Positions 14,853-21,313 of a stretch of DNA of 23,347 nucleotides are shown here, piece by piece. How positions within the stretch are numbered: the first letter of the stretch is position 1; every line of letters begins with the position of its first letter. Position numbers and translations under genes: made by a program. Source of the stretch: Collinsella sp. GTDB taxonomy: Bacteria; Actinomycetota; Coriobacteriia; Coriobacteriales; Coriobacteriaceae. The stretch lies in assembly GCA_019414345.1 (NCBI GenBank), contig DXMF01000038.1, forward strand, positions 1 to 23,347, read 5' to 3'. The notes under the pieces were generated by a model that was not told where the DNA came from, searched no databases, and was given only the letters and a program-made list of their open reading frames with translations.

Positions 14853-15342
14853 AGCTTCTCCAATCGGTTGATGTTCGTGCTGTTTGTTGATGTGTTGGTT
14901 GTCGTGAGTGATGTGCTTGCCGTGGGTGATGTGCTGACGTTGGGGTGCTATGCGGTTTTCAATGAGCCCGTGAGGCAGTTGCTGCAGGGGCGGGATGGAA
15001 CGGCCCATGCAAGGCGGAAGGCATCGTGCTCAAAATCGAGACAGCAATGCCCTGGGTGCCTCACATGTGGCAGTTACCTCATTAAGTTGTCATTGCGTTT
15101 GGGGTTGTACTTTGCCGATCTTCCTTCTCTTACACGCTAAAACTCAAACTTCATATGCTCGATCTACTTAAAACCGCAACGGCGGTCTTTTATCAACTTA
15201 TATGTCGGAACGCGTCTTTGCAAGTACTTTTTTGCGTTTGTTTCAAATGGGGTGGTTTTGCAACCGTCACGCGCCACGCTATGCGAACGTGCCCCGGCTC
15301 GGATAAGATAGTGCGCGATAAAAACGATGCAAGGAGGCATAT
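14853..15342. other. 490-base intergenic region between the divergent ClpP/VirD4-like operon and a HAD gene
   Basis: It holds three TGATGTG repeats (14888, 14909, 14927) and a small stem ACCGC-AACG-GCGGT (15173-15186) flanked by A and T runs, which could act as a terminator or attenuator. The stretch around 15130-15260 is A/T-rich. A possible -10, TAAGAT (15304-15309), lies before the HAD gene with only a weak -35. I find no convincing gene or tRNA here. Confidence 0.5.
14888..14933. repeat. Three iteron-like TGATGTG repeats in the operon leader
   Basis: TGATGTG occurs at 14888, 14909 and 14927 (spacings 21 and 18), each followed by a T/G-rich tail; the last two share GTGATGTGCT. Read on the minus strand in the frame of the 296-aa gene, it would encode a His-rich tract with QHITHGKHITHDNQHI. 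It lies just upstream of that gene's probable start. Confidence 0.5.
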
Positions 15343-16185
15343 ATGGCAATCAAAGCCATCGCGATGGATATCGACGGTACGCTCACCAACGATCAGAAAG
15401 TGATTGGTCCGCGTACGCGCGAGAAGCTGCTCGCGGCGCAGGAGTCGGGCATTAAGCTCATTTTGGCTTCGGGCCGTCCCGCATGGGGGCTGCACGCCTT
15501 GGCGCAGGAGCTCGACCTTCAAAACCATGACGGTCTGCTGGTGGCCTTTAACGGCGCTCACGTCGTCGATGCCCAGACCGACGAGGTGCTGTTCGATCAG
15601 GCTATGCCTGCCGACGAATTGCATCGTCTGATTGATCACCTGCGAAATTTTGACGTGATCCCTATGATTTCGCTCGGTCGCGATCTGCACGTCGAGGATT
15701 CGTACCATTGCATGATCACGCTGCCTGGCGGCTCGCAGAAGAATATCGTCAAGTATGAGCGCGACGCGTGCGATCTTAAGATTCGCGAGGTGGAGAGCCT
15801 GCATGAGGTCGCTGATGCTTATCCCGTGGACAAGCTGCTCACTGCGGGCGACCCGGCCTATCTGCAAGCGCATCACGAGGAGATGTATGCGCCCTTTAAG
15901 CAGGCGCTTTCGGGCATGTTTACGGCTGACTGGTACTTTGAGTACACGGCGCCCGGTATCGACAAGGCCCGTGCGCTCGAGGGTGCCCTGCCCAAGCTCG
16001 GCATCGATGCCAGTGAGGTCGTGTCGTTTGGCGACGGCCAGAACGACAAGTCCATGATTGAGTGGGCCGGCACCGGTGTTGCCATGGGCAACGCCGTCGA
16101 TGAGGTTAAGGCTGTGGCCCAGATGGTGACCGCCAATAACAACGAAGACGGTATTGCGGTGGCGCTGGATAAGCTGCTGGGTTAG
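15343..16185 (+). CDS. Cof-type HAD family hydrolase (sugar-phosphate phosphatase-like)
   Basis: A 280-residue phosphatase of the Cof/YbiV subfamily of HAD hydrolases, which typically dephosphorylate sugar phosphates or flavin precursors. HAD motif I is AMDIDGTLT (nucleophile D9, acid D11). Motif II is LILASGRP. The large C2-type cap spans roughly 85-195. Motifs III and IV are PGIDKARAL and VVSFGDGQNDKSMIEWAG, followed by GVAMGNAVDEVKAVA. The order and length are those of a complete enzyme. ATG 15343 is preceded by AAGGAGG. The substrate cannot be inferred. A terminator follows it, so the next HAD gene is probably expressed partly on its own. Confidence 0.93.
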   Translation: MAIKAIAMDIDGTLTNDQKVIGPRTREKLLAAQESGIKLILASGRPAWGLHALAQELDLQNHDGLLVAFNGAHVVDAQTDEVLFDQAMPADELHRLIDHLRNFDVIPMISLGRDLHVEDSYHCMITLPGGSQKNIVKYERDACDLKIREVESLHEVADAYPVDKLLTAGDPAYLQAHHEEMYAPFKQALSGMFTADWYFEYTAPGIDKARALEGALPKLGIDASEVVSFGDGQNDKSMIEWAGTGVAMGNAVDEVKAVAQMVTANNNEDGIAVALDKLLG

Positions 16186-16207
16186 AATCGCCGATAATGC
16201 ATGGTTC

Positions 16208-16236
16208 GGGCGCCTGCTTACAGGCGCCCTTTTGTT
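16208..16236 (+). terminator. Rho-independent terminator between the two HAD genes
   Basis: GGGCGCCTG (16208-16216), loop CTTA, CAGGCGCCC (16221-16229), then TTTTGTT. The stem is perfect over 9 pairs. Confidence 0.85.
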
Positions 16237-16248
16237 AGGGAGGGTGCC

Positions 16249-16908
16249 GTGTCCGCATTTCCGTTCGACGCCGTTATCTTTGACATGGACGGCGTCATTG
16301 TCGATACCGAGTATTACTACCTGGGCGAAACTGCCGCGTTTGCCAAGGAGCTTGGGCTTAACCTGACTCAAGAGGAGTTGAATGGGCAGGTCGGTACCTC
16401 GCATCAGTTCTTCCTGCATATGCTGATCGATTGGTTTGAGCGCGCCGGTAAGGGGCATTTCACTGGCGAGGAAGCGTTGGCCCGTTGGGACGAGTGGGCG
16501 CATAAGCGTCCGCGCGACTATCAGGCTTTGATTAACCCAGGCGCCGTGGATACGATTCGAGAGCTGCCGCGCCGCGGCGTTCGCGTGGCGCTTGCCAGCT
16601 CGTCTCCCATGGATAGCATCGAGGAAGTGCTCAATGCATGCGGGCTGTCGGATGCCTTTGAGTATGTGGTGAGCGGCGAGCAGTTTAAGGAGAGCAAGCC
16701 CGAGCCCGACATCTACCTGCATGCGCTGGACCTGCTGGGGCTGCCCGCGAATCGCTGCTGCTGCGTTGAGGATTCGGTGCCTGGCATCACTGCCGGCAAG
16801 CGAGCCGGCCTGACAGTTATTGCCAAGCGCGAGGAGCGCTTTGGCTTTAGCCAGGATGCCGCGGACAAGATTATCGACCAGCTGCCGGAACTGCTGGAAC
16901 TCGCGTAG
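16249..16908 (+). CDS. HAD-IA family phosphatase / beta-phosphoglucomutase-like
   Basis: A 219-residue HAD hydrolase with a small helical cap, of the beta-phosphoglucomutase/phosphoglycolate phosphatase group. Motif I is VIFDMDGVIVDTE (D12, D14). The cap runs from about 18 to 85. Motif II is VALASSSP. Motif III is KPEPDIYLHAL, and motif IV VEDSVPGITAGKRAGL is typical of beta-PGM-like proteins. Start GTG 16249 follows GGGAGGG; the frame further upstream overlaps the terminator stem and is not used. It lies between another HAD gene and an FrlD-like sugar kinase, so a sugar-phosphate substrate is plausible but unproven. Confidence 0.92.
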   Translation: MSAFPFDAVIFDMDGVIVDTEYYYLGETAAFAKELGLNLTQEELNGQVGTSHQFFLHMLIDWFERAGKGHFTGEEALARWDEWAHKRPRDYQALINPGAVDTIRELPRRGVRVALASSSPMDSIEEVLNACGLSDAFEYVVSGEQFKESKPEPDIYLHALDLLGLPANRCCCVEDSVPGITAGKRAGLTVIAKREERFGFSQDAADKIIDQLPELLELA

Positions 16909-16968
16909 ATCCTGGGCGGTACTGCTGTCACAACAGTGGTTCCGTTGACATAAGAGAGAGGTGGCGTC

Positions 16969-17832
16969 ATGGCATTTAACGTGAGCGCACTGGGGTTTGG
17001 CGACAACGTCGTCGACCGCTACGAGCATATCCACACGATGTATCCGGGTGGCAATGCGGTGAACTTTGCCGTGTATGCCAAGAAATGCGGAGCCGCGCGC
17101 TCCGCGTATATGGGCATCTTTGGTAATGACGCTGCTGCCGAGCATGTGATTGCGAGTCTTGAGGATGAGGACGTTGAACTAGCCAAATGCAAGCAGCTCA
17201 TCGGCGAGAATGGTGCGGCACGCGTTACTGTGGTCGATGGTGACCGTGTCTTCCTTGGCTCCAACGAGGGCGGTATCCGTGGCGATGCGCGCTATGTCCT
17301 CGATCGTTTTGATCTTTCGTACATGAAGCAGTTCGATGTGGTTCATTCGGGCAACTATTGCTTTACCGAGCGCGAGCTGCCTAAGCTGAAGGCAGCGGGT
17401 ATTACCGTTTCGTTTGACTTCTCGGACGATTCGACCGACGAGTACTACGAGCAGATTGCTCCCTACGTTGACTTCGCGTTCTTTAGCGCGGCAGACGCTG
17501 CGAGCGAGGATGAGATTCGCGAGCGCCTTGCCTGGTTGAAGGGCTTGGGCCCATGTTTTGTGTCCGCAACGGCTGGCGCTGAGGGTTGCATTGCCTATGA
17601 CGGCGAGCGTTACTATCGGCAGCATGCCAAGCCCGTGGCAGACATGAAGGACACCATGGGTGCGGGCGACTCGTTCCTGACTTCGTTCCTGATGTGCTAT
17701 CTCGATTCCGCCAAGCGTGGCGAGGATGGTGCTGAGGCCATCGAGCGCGCACTCGACTTTGCGGCGGGGCTTGCTTCGACCGTATGCGGCATGGAAGGCT
17801 CCTGGGGCCATGGAGCGCCGATTTCCGAATAG
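16969..17832 (+). CDS. PfkB-family kinase, fructoselysine 6-kinase (FrlD)-like
   Basis: A 287-residue ribokinase-family sugar kinase. The N-terminus GFGDNVVDRYEHIHTMYPGG and NAVNFAVYAKKCG is characteristic of FrlD, which phosphorylates fructoselysine and related Amadori products. DFSDDSTDEYY and AFFSAAD recall the FrlD middle section. The ATP/catalytic motif is DTMGAGDSFLTSFL, with catalytic D234. The length is slightly above that of E. coli FrlD. ATG 16969 has GAGAGAGGTGG upstream. No FrlB-type deglycase or transporter is adjacent, so the exact substrate is uncertain. A ribokinase-like activity on another sugar remains possible. A weak hairpin GTCCC (17842-17846) with GGGAC (17870-17874) lies after the stop. 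Confidence 0.87.
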   Translation: MAFNVSALGFGDNVVDRYEHIHTMYPGGNAVNFAVYAKKCGAARSAYMGIFGNDAAAEHVIASLEDEDVELAKCKQLIGENGAARVTVVDGDRVFLGSNEGGIRGDARYVLDRFDLSYMKQFDVVHSGNYCFTERELPKLKAAGITVSFDFSDDSTDEYYEQIAPYVDFAFFSAADAASEDEIRERLAWLKGLGPCFVSATAGAEGCIAYDGERYYRQHAKPVADMKDTMGAGDSFLTSFLMCYLDSAKRGEDGAEAIERALDFAAGLASTVCGMEGSWGHGAPISE

Positions 17833-17878
17833 GTGAGAGCAGTCCCGGTGAGTCGAATTGTCGCCTCCCTGGGACCCC

Positions 17879-18096
17879 GTGGGCAAAAAATGCCAAATAT
17901 GAGTACTGTCACTAATTTAGTAACAGCGAAATCAAGCTTTTGAGAGCCTAGTTGGGTGTCTGCGAGCGATTAAAACCTGCTAAAAATGATTTTAAGCATC
18001 TTGATAATGAACAGCTGTGCATTATCAAGATGTTATTTTCCGTAAATAATGTGACTAGATTTGCAGCAGTACTCATATTTGGCATTTTTTGCACAC
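17879..18096. repeat. 218-bp non-coding element with 26-bp perfect terminal inverted repeats
   Basis: Arm 1 (17883-17908) and arm 2 (18067-18092) are exact reverse complements over 26 bases, including TGCCAAATATGAGTACTG. With three more pairs after one mismatch, they extend to 17879 and 18096. Inside are CATCTTGATAATG (17997-18009) with CATTATCAAGATG (18020-18032), a perfect 13-bp stem, and a 21-base near-palindrome 17906-17926 centred in ACTAATTTAGT. It is clearly richer in A/T than flanking genes and holds no convincing ORF. It lies between two convergent genes and ends 5 bases from the tatD stop. It could be a MITE-like mobile element, a dispersed structural repeat or a structured RNA. Confidence 0.9.
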
Positions 18097-18101
18097 AGGG
18101 G

Positions 18102-18884
18102 TTAGCGAAGGCCAAAAACAGAGCGTGAATTTCCCAAAACTGCCGACTCGATGTGCTCTGCGTCACAGTTTTTGAGTGAGGCGATGCGTTCTGAGGCCCT
18201 TGTGAGCGATCTAATGAGCGACTGCGCGCTTGTTTCTGCGTTTGCCTTCGCCGGCGCATCGGTCTCGAGCAGTAAACGGTCGAGTGGAATCTGTCGTACG
18301 TATTCGCGTCCACGTTTAGACGCGAGCATGCGTTCGTTGACTGAAAAATAACAGCCCGCATTACGCGCGCGGACGAGTTCGTCCGAAGTACCGCTAAACC
18401 AGTGGAAGATGATAGCGGGGGAGTTGGGGTTTGGGATGAGTAGTCCATGCGATTCGAGGACGTCCAGTACGGCTCCTGCCGAACGAACGGCGTGAATTGA
18501 TATCACGCGCCCGACAAGAGGGTGCTGCACGAGCGCATCGCAGAGCCGGTCAAGCGCCTGTATTTGTAGCGGCTCGCTTCCTGCAAAGCGCGCGGAAAAG
18601 TCGAGTCCGATTTCGCCGATGTGGCGCTCTTGGGCAGCAACTTCGCAAAGCAGATCGACTTCGGCAGGACCGCATCGACCGTCGGCGATCCACCAGGGAT
18701 GGAGGCCGGCGCCCGCGATAATGTTTGGGTAGCGGCTGGCCCGCTTTTTTGCTGCCGCGAAGTCGCGTGGGTCGACCCCGCAGTCAAAGAGCCCCAGACC
18801 CAACGCCGCCGACTCACTGGCTGCAGCATCGGGGCCGAGCATCAAATCAAGATGACAATGCGTGTCAAAGAATTGCGGTTCCAT
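18102..18884 (-). CDS. TatD-family metal-dependent hydrolase
   Basis: A 260-residue member of the TatD DNase/amidohydrolase superfamily. These are cytoplasmic metal-dependent nucleases or phosphoesterases linked to DNA repair and degradation. Metal and catalytic motifs are all present: FDTHCHL (H9, H11), GLHPWW (61-65), IGEIGLDFS (E91), SIHA (H131), FHWFSG (H161) and LLETDAP (D209). ATG 18884 starts 14 bases after the tcdA stop on the same strand, with only a weak AGGA in front, so translation may depend on the upstream gene. The 218-bp repeat element abuts its 3' end and may terminate it. Confidence 0.91.
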   Translation of the reverse strand: MEPQFFDTHCHLDLMLGPDAAASESAALGLGLFDCGVDPRDFAAAKKRASRYPNIIAGAGLHPWWIADGRCGPAEVDLLCEVAAQERHIGEIGLDFSARFAGSEPLQIQALDRLCDALVQHPLVGRVISIHAVRSAGAVLDVLESHGLLIPNPNSPAIIFHWFSGTSDELVRARNAGCYFSVNERMLASKRGREYVRQIPLDRLLLETDAPAKANAETSAQSLIRSLTRASERIASLKNCDAEHIESAVLGNSRSVFGLR

Positions 18885-18898
18885 CGCAGGACATCCTG

Positions 18899-19693
18899 TT
18901 AGTCCAGGCGTTGGCCGTCGGCGCGCACGCGCTCGGTGCCGCGCCCGCTGATCTGGCGGATAACCTCGCCGGCAATCATCTGACCCATGATGGGCGGCAT
19001 AAAGCTGGCGGTACCCAACTCGGTACGCTCGTGGATGTTGGAAGGGTCGCGGGGTTGGGTCTTAACCGATTCCTCGCAGCTAAACAGCACGTGCAGGCTT
19101 TTGATTCCGCGCTTCTTACATTCTTTGCGCATAATGCGGCTCATGGGGTCACGTACCGTATCGAAAATGTCGGCAAAGCGGAGGCACTCGGGATGGAGTT
19201 TGTTGGCCCCGCCCATGGAGCTAACCAAACGAATGTCGTGGTCCTGAGCATATTTGGCAATGGTGAGCTTGGCCGAGATGGTGTCGATGGCGTCGACGAC
19301 GTAGTCGAGCTTGCCGCCCGTCTGCTCAAAAACACTCGCAAAGAACTCGTCGATGTTGTCGCTGAGCAGGTATTCGGTGCGCTTGATAACGGTGGCGGCG
19401 GGATTGATATCGCGAATCATGGTTTCCATCACGTCCACCTTGCGCTTGCCGATGGTGCTGTGAAAGGCGATGGCCTGGCGATTGATATTGCTGGGCGCGA
19501 TGATGTCCTTGTCCAGAATGACGAAATGACCGATGCCGCCGCGGGCGAGTGCCTCGCAGCAATTGGAGCCCACGCCTCCGCAGCCGAGCACCAGCACCGT
19601 GGCGTTGGCGAGCTTATCGAGTGCCTCGCGGCCCATGATGATCTCGAGCTTGGTATCGCGCGTCTCGACGAGAGCAGTAGCGGTTTCGGTCAT
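18899..19693 (-). CDS. tcdA: tRNA threonylcarbamoyladenosine dehydratase (TcdA/CsdL)
   Basis: A 264-residue E1/ThiF/MoeB-like ATPase that cyclises the t6A nucleoside of tRNAs to ct6A, improving decoding of ANN codons. LVLGCGGVGSNCCEAL (35-50) is the nucleotide-binding loop. LDKDIIAPSNINRQ carries the conserved Asp and Asn-Arg. VVDAIDTISAK is typical of the family, and the end TASFMPPIMGQMIAGEVIR is diagnostic of TcdA rather than MoeB or ThiF. Start choice: GGAGG abuts ATG 19699 directly, so the second ATG, at 19693, with a 6-base spacing, is preferred. It is probably cotranscribed with tatD. The paired sulfur-carrier genes csdA/csdE are not here. Confidence 0.92.
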   Translation of the reverse strand: MTETATALVETRDTKLEIIMGREALDKLANATVLVLGCGGVGSNCCEALARGGIGHFVILDKDIIAPSNINRQAIAFHSTIGKRKVDVMETMIRDINPAATVIKRTEYLLSDNIDEFFASVFEQTGGKLDYVVDAIDTISAKLTIAKYAQDHDIRLVSSMGGANKLHPECLRFADIFDTVRDPMSRIMRKECKKRGIKSLHVLFSCEESVKTQPRDPSNIHERTELGTASFMPPIMGQMIAGEVIRQISGRGTERVRADGQRLD

Positions 19694-19780
19694 AGACATC
19701 CTCCGATGGGGAAGCGAATCGTGTTTTAGCTATCGCCATTATAGGTATTATCGCGATTCCATTTGAGCCCTAGGGGCTTG

Positions 19781-19809
19781 TTGAAATGAGGCAGAGATTC
19801 GCATAAGAT
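19781..19809 (+). promoter_or_regulatory. Promoter pointing antisense into the small-peptide gene
   Basis: TTGAAA (19781-19786), a 17-base spacer, then TAAGAT (19804-19809). No plausible coding start follows on this strand. The RNA would start near 19816 and read towards the 3' end of the minus-strand peptide gene at 19901-19987. It may be the promoter of an antisense antitoxin RNA. Confidence 0.5.
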
Positions 19810-19816
19810 GAAGCAG

Positions 19817-19907
19817 ATGGCACCCGTTGCCGCGGGTTGGCCAACTCCCAAACACGTTTGTAGCGTGAGAAGTGGCCGTCTTCGCATTACGCGGGGGCGG
19901 CTATTTC
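19817..19907 (+). ncRNA. Possible antisense RNA overlapping the peptide mRNA 3' end
   Basis: Downstream of the promoter at 19781-19809 the sequence folds into ACCCG-TTGCCG-CGGGT (19822-19837). A larger stem joins GGCCA (19839-19843) with TGGCC (19873-19877) through CACG/CGTG. Then GCCG (19875-19878) can pair with CGGC (19898-19901), followed by TATTT. This looks like a structured short RNA with a weak terminator. Its existence is inferred only. Confidence 0.3.
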
Positions 19908-19987
19908 ATTCGACCTCCAATGTGGATGCCGAGCTCCATAGCCGCGATTACAAGCAACAACAACGTCAGGACATCGTCAATACTCAT
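19901..19987 (-). CDS. 28-residue hydrophobic peptide, holin-like type I toxin candidate
   Basis: A very short gene too small for routine gene calling. It starts with ATG 19987 and a perfect AAGGAG seven bases ahead (19995-20000). The peptide begins MSIDDVLTL, continues with LLLVIAAMELGIHIG and ends GRMK. It thus has a short acidic N-terminus, one membrane-spanning helix and a basic C-terminus, the layout of Hol-Tox/TxpA-like type I toxins. A putative promoter on this strand has TAGAAC (20062-20067) and TACAAT (20039-20044), with a LexA-type box over the -35. Downstream, the mRNA enters inverted repeats facing an opposing promoter. A plain small membrane protein is the alternative. Confidence 0.6.
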   Translation of the reverse strand: MSIDDVLTLLLLVIAAMELGIHIGGRMK

Positions 19988-20052
19988 AGTCCATCTCCTT
20001 CTTGGGTAGAGGGAGCTGGCCCACCTGCTTCAACTTCCATTGTAGCTAAATA

Positions 20053-20066
20053 CGAACGAATGTTCT
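20053..20066. promoter_or_regulatory. LexA-type SOS box in the peptide promoter
   Basis: CGAACGAATGTTCT matches CGAACRNRYGTTCG at 13 of 14 positions, with intact GAAC-N4-GTTC. It overlaps the predicted -35/spacer of the minus-strand peptide gene. It is the second such site in the window. Confidence 0.65.
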
Positions 20067-20067
20067 A

Positions 20068-20119
20068 TAGATGTTACTGTTTTAGATAATTAGACAAACA
20101 TCTAAATATTGAGTATAGT
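20068..20119 (+). promoter_or_regulatory. Promoter/operator of the sdpR-sdpI operon
   Basis: TAGATGTT (20068-20075) and AACATCTA (20097-20104) form an 8-bp inverted repeat with a 21-base gap. TTAGAC (20090-20095) and TATAGT (20114-20119), 18 bases apart, resemble a promoter. The inverted repeat is a plausible binding site for the ArsR-type autorepressor encoded immediately downstream. Confidence 0.5.
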
Positions 20120-20153
20120 GTGCACGTCATGAGAGATGATGAGAGGAGGTCTT

Positions 20154-20432
20154 ATGCCGGGAGAGGGTTTTAAGGCGCTTGCCGATCCAACGCGACGGCG
20201 CATTTTGGAGTTGCTGCGCGAGGGCAATTGCACGGCGGGGGAGCTTGCCGAGCATTTCGATATCAGTAAGCCGTCGCTGAGCCATCACTTGGCGACGCTC
20301 AAAAACGCCGGGTTGGTGACCGACGAGCGCCATGGCCAAAACATCGTATACAGCTTAAACACCACCGTCATGCAGGATTTAATTGGCTGGTTTATGGGCT
20401 TTACAAACACTGAAGGTGATAAGGATGAATAA
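20154..20432 (+). CDS. sdpR: ArsR-family autorepressor, SdpR-like
   Basis: A 92-residue winged-helix repressor closely resembling Bacillus subtilis SdpR in length and wording: FKALADPTRRRILELL, then TAGELAEHFDISKPSLSHHL, and a C-terminal NTTVMQDLIGWFM helix. No cysteine metal site of the ArsR/SmtB type is present, consistent with SdpR, which is controlled by membrane sequestration rather than by metals. ATG 20154 has GAGGAGG upstream. The stop overlaps the sdpI start by 8 bases, so the two are translationally coupled. SdpR is expected to repress this operon until SdpI binds it. No toxin genes sdpABC are seen in the window. Confidence 0.9.
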   Translation: MPGEGFKALADPTRRRILELLREGNCTAGELAEHFDISKPSLSHHLATLKNAGLVTDERHGQNIVYSLNTTVMQDLIGWFMGFTNTEGDKDE

Positions 20433-21129
20433 CGAAAACAAGGGCATTCACCCCACGGGGGTATCGTCGCGCGTGTGGATTGCGCTGGTCGCTCTGTGCG
20501 TCGCCAATGTCGTAGCGCACCTCATGGTGATGCCGAGCTTGCCTGCGCAGATTCCCACGCACTGGGGCGCGAACGGCGCCGTCGACGGTTGGGGTCCTAG
20601 CTGGATGGCCTCCGCGCTCGGCGTGCTGCCTCTGGCGCTTCTCGCAATGTTCTGCGTGGTGCCGCGCATCGACCCCAAAGGTGAGGCATATCGAACCTCG
20701 GGCAAGTTCTACCAGGGCTTCGTAATCGCCTTCACCTTGTTCATGTGCGCCATAAGCTGGCTGGGAGAGCTTACGGTCTGGGGCGTGGTGCCGGCGGTCG
20801 GTTCGGTTAACGTGCTGATTTCCGGTGTTGTCGGTTTGCTGTTCATCGGCGTAGGCAACTACTTGCCGCGTGTGAAGCAGAACTATACGCTCGGTATCAA
20901 GACACCTTGGGCGCTTGCCGATCCCGAGAACTGGCGCCGTACTCAGCGTTTTGGCGGCGCCTGCTTTATGGTGCTGGGTATTGGCCTGATTGTGATGGGC
21001 GTGGCAGGCAGCGTGCTTTCGAGTGAAGTCGTCGCCGCGGTGATTGCGGTTCTGGCGTTTGGTTCGGTTGGAGCCGTCTACGTCTACTCGTATCTGTTGT
21101 GGCGCAAATCGCAGCGAGCCGCTCGTTAA
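20425..21129 (+). CDS. sdpI: SdpI-family immunity/signal-transduction membrane protein
   Basis: A 234-residue polytopic membrane protein with about six helices. The N-terminal DUF1648 motif is IPTHWGANGAVDGWGP, and the SdpI signature NYTLGIKTPWALADPENWRR lies near 150-175. In B. subtilis, SdpI gives immunity to the SdpC toxin and captures SdpR at the membrane. The same gene order and overlap here support the same regulatory logic. ATG 20425 has AAGG directly ahead and lies inside the end of sdpR. The absence of sdpABC suggests immunity to a foreign peptide, or a response to another membrane-active agent. Confidence 0.88.
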   Translation: MNNENKGIHPTGVSSRVWIALVALCVANVVAHLMVMPSLPAQIPTHWGANGAVDGWGPSWMASALGVLPLALLAMFCVVPRIDPKGEAYRTSGKFYQGFVIAFTLFMCAISWLGELTVWGVVPAVGSVNVLISGVVGLLFIGVGNYLPRVKQNYTLGIKTPWALADPENWRRTQRFGGACFMVLGIGLIVMGVAGSVLSSEVVAAVIAVLAFGSVGAVYVYSYLLWRKSQRAAR

Positions 21130-21202
21130 GGTTGCGGAAAACTAGCGTACGCAGTTCATAGTATGTTCCGGGGGACTTTTCCCAGGTAGTATTAGGGGGT
21201 GT

Positions 21203-21222
21203 GGGCAACCATGCCCCTTTTT
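21203..21222 (+). terminator. Terminator after the sdpR-sdpI operon
   Basis: GGGCA (21203-21207), loop ACCA, TGCCC (21212-21216), then CTTTTT. The G-rich run before it may lengthen the stem. A further imperfect palindrome, CCGGGGGACTTTTCCCAGG, lies at 21167-21185. Confidence 0.65.
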
Positions 21223-21313
21223 CGTTACGTTTCAGAGCTGGTTCCCTCATTTCGTTTCCACTAAAGCGAATCAAGAATAGGGAAACAGCAGGTAGAAAGG
21301 ATAGAACAGACAT

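Noticed and set aside
14888..14933. CRISPR array from the TGATGTG repeats
   Set aside because: Units are only 7-10 bases, three in number, with spacings of 18-21 and no unique spacers or cas genes.
14853..15342. tRNA or T-box leader in the 490-base gap
   Set aside because: No T-arm GGTTCGA-type sequence with a matching acceptor stem and no T-box TGGNACC motif was found.
15155..15403. 82-codon plus-strand frame before the HAD gene
   Set aside because: It overlaps the HAD gene in another frame, has no binding site and includes the hairpin at 15173-15186.
15193..17145. 650-codon open frame on the minus strand
   Set aside because: It lies antisense to two clear HAD genes and the kinase start; its sequence has no family motif and reflects codon bias of the plus-strand genes.
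18725..19729. 334-codon plus-strand frame opposite tatD and tcdA
   Set aside because: Both minus-strand genes have complete active-site motifs, whereas this frame has none.
19808..20089. 93-codon plus-strand frame in the intergenic region
   Set aside because: It begins inside the -10 of the promoter at 19781-19809 with no binding site, and its composition is not protein-like. The small minus-strand peptide and antisense RNA explain the region better.
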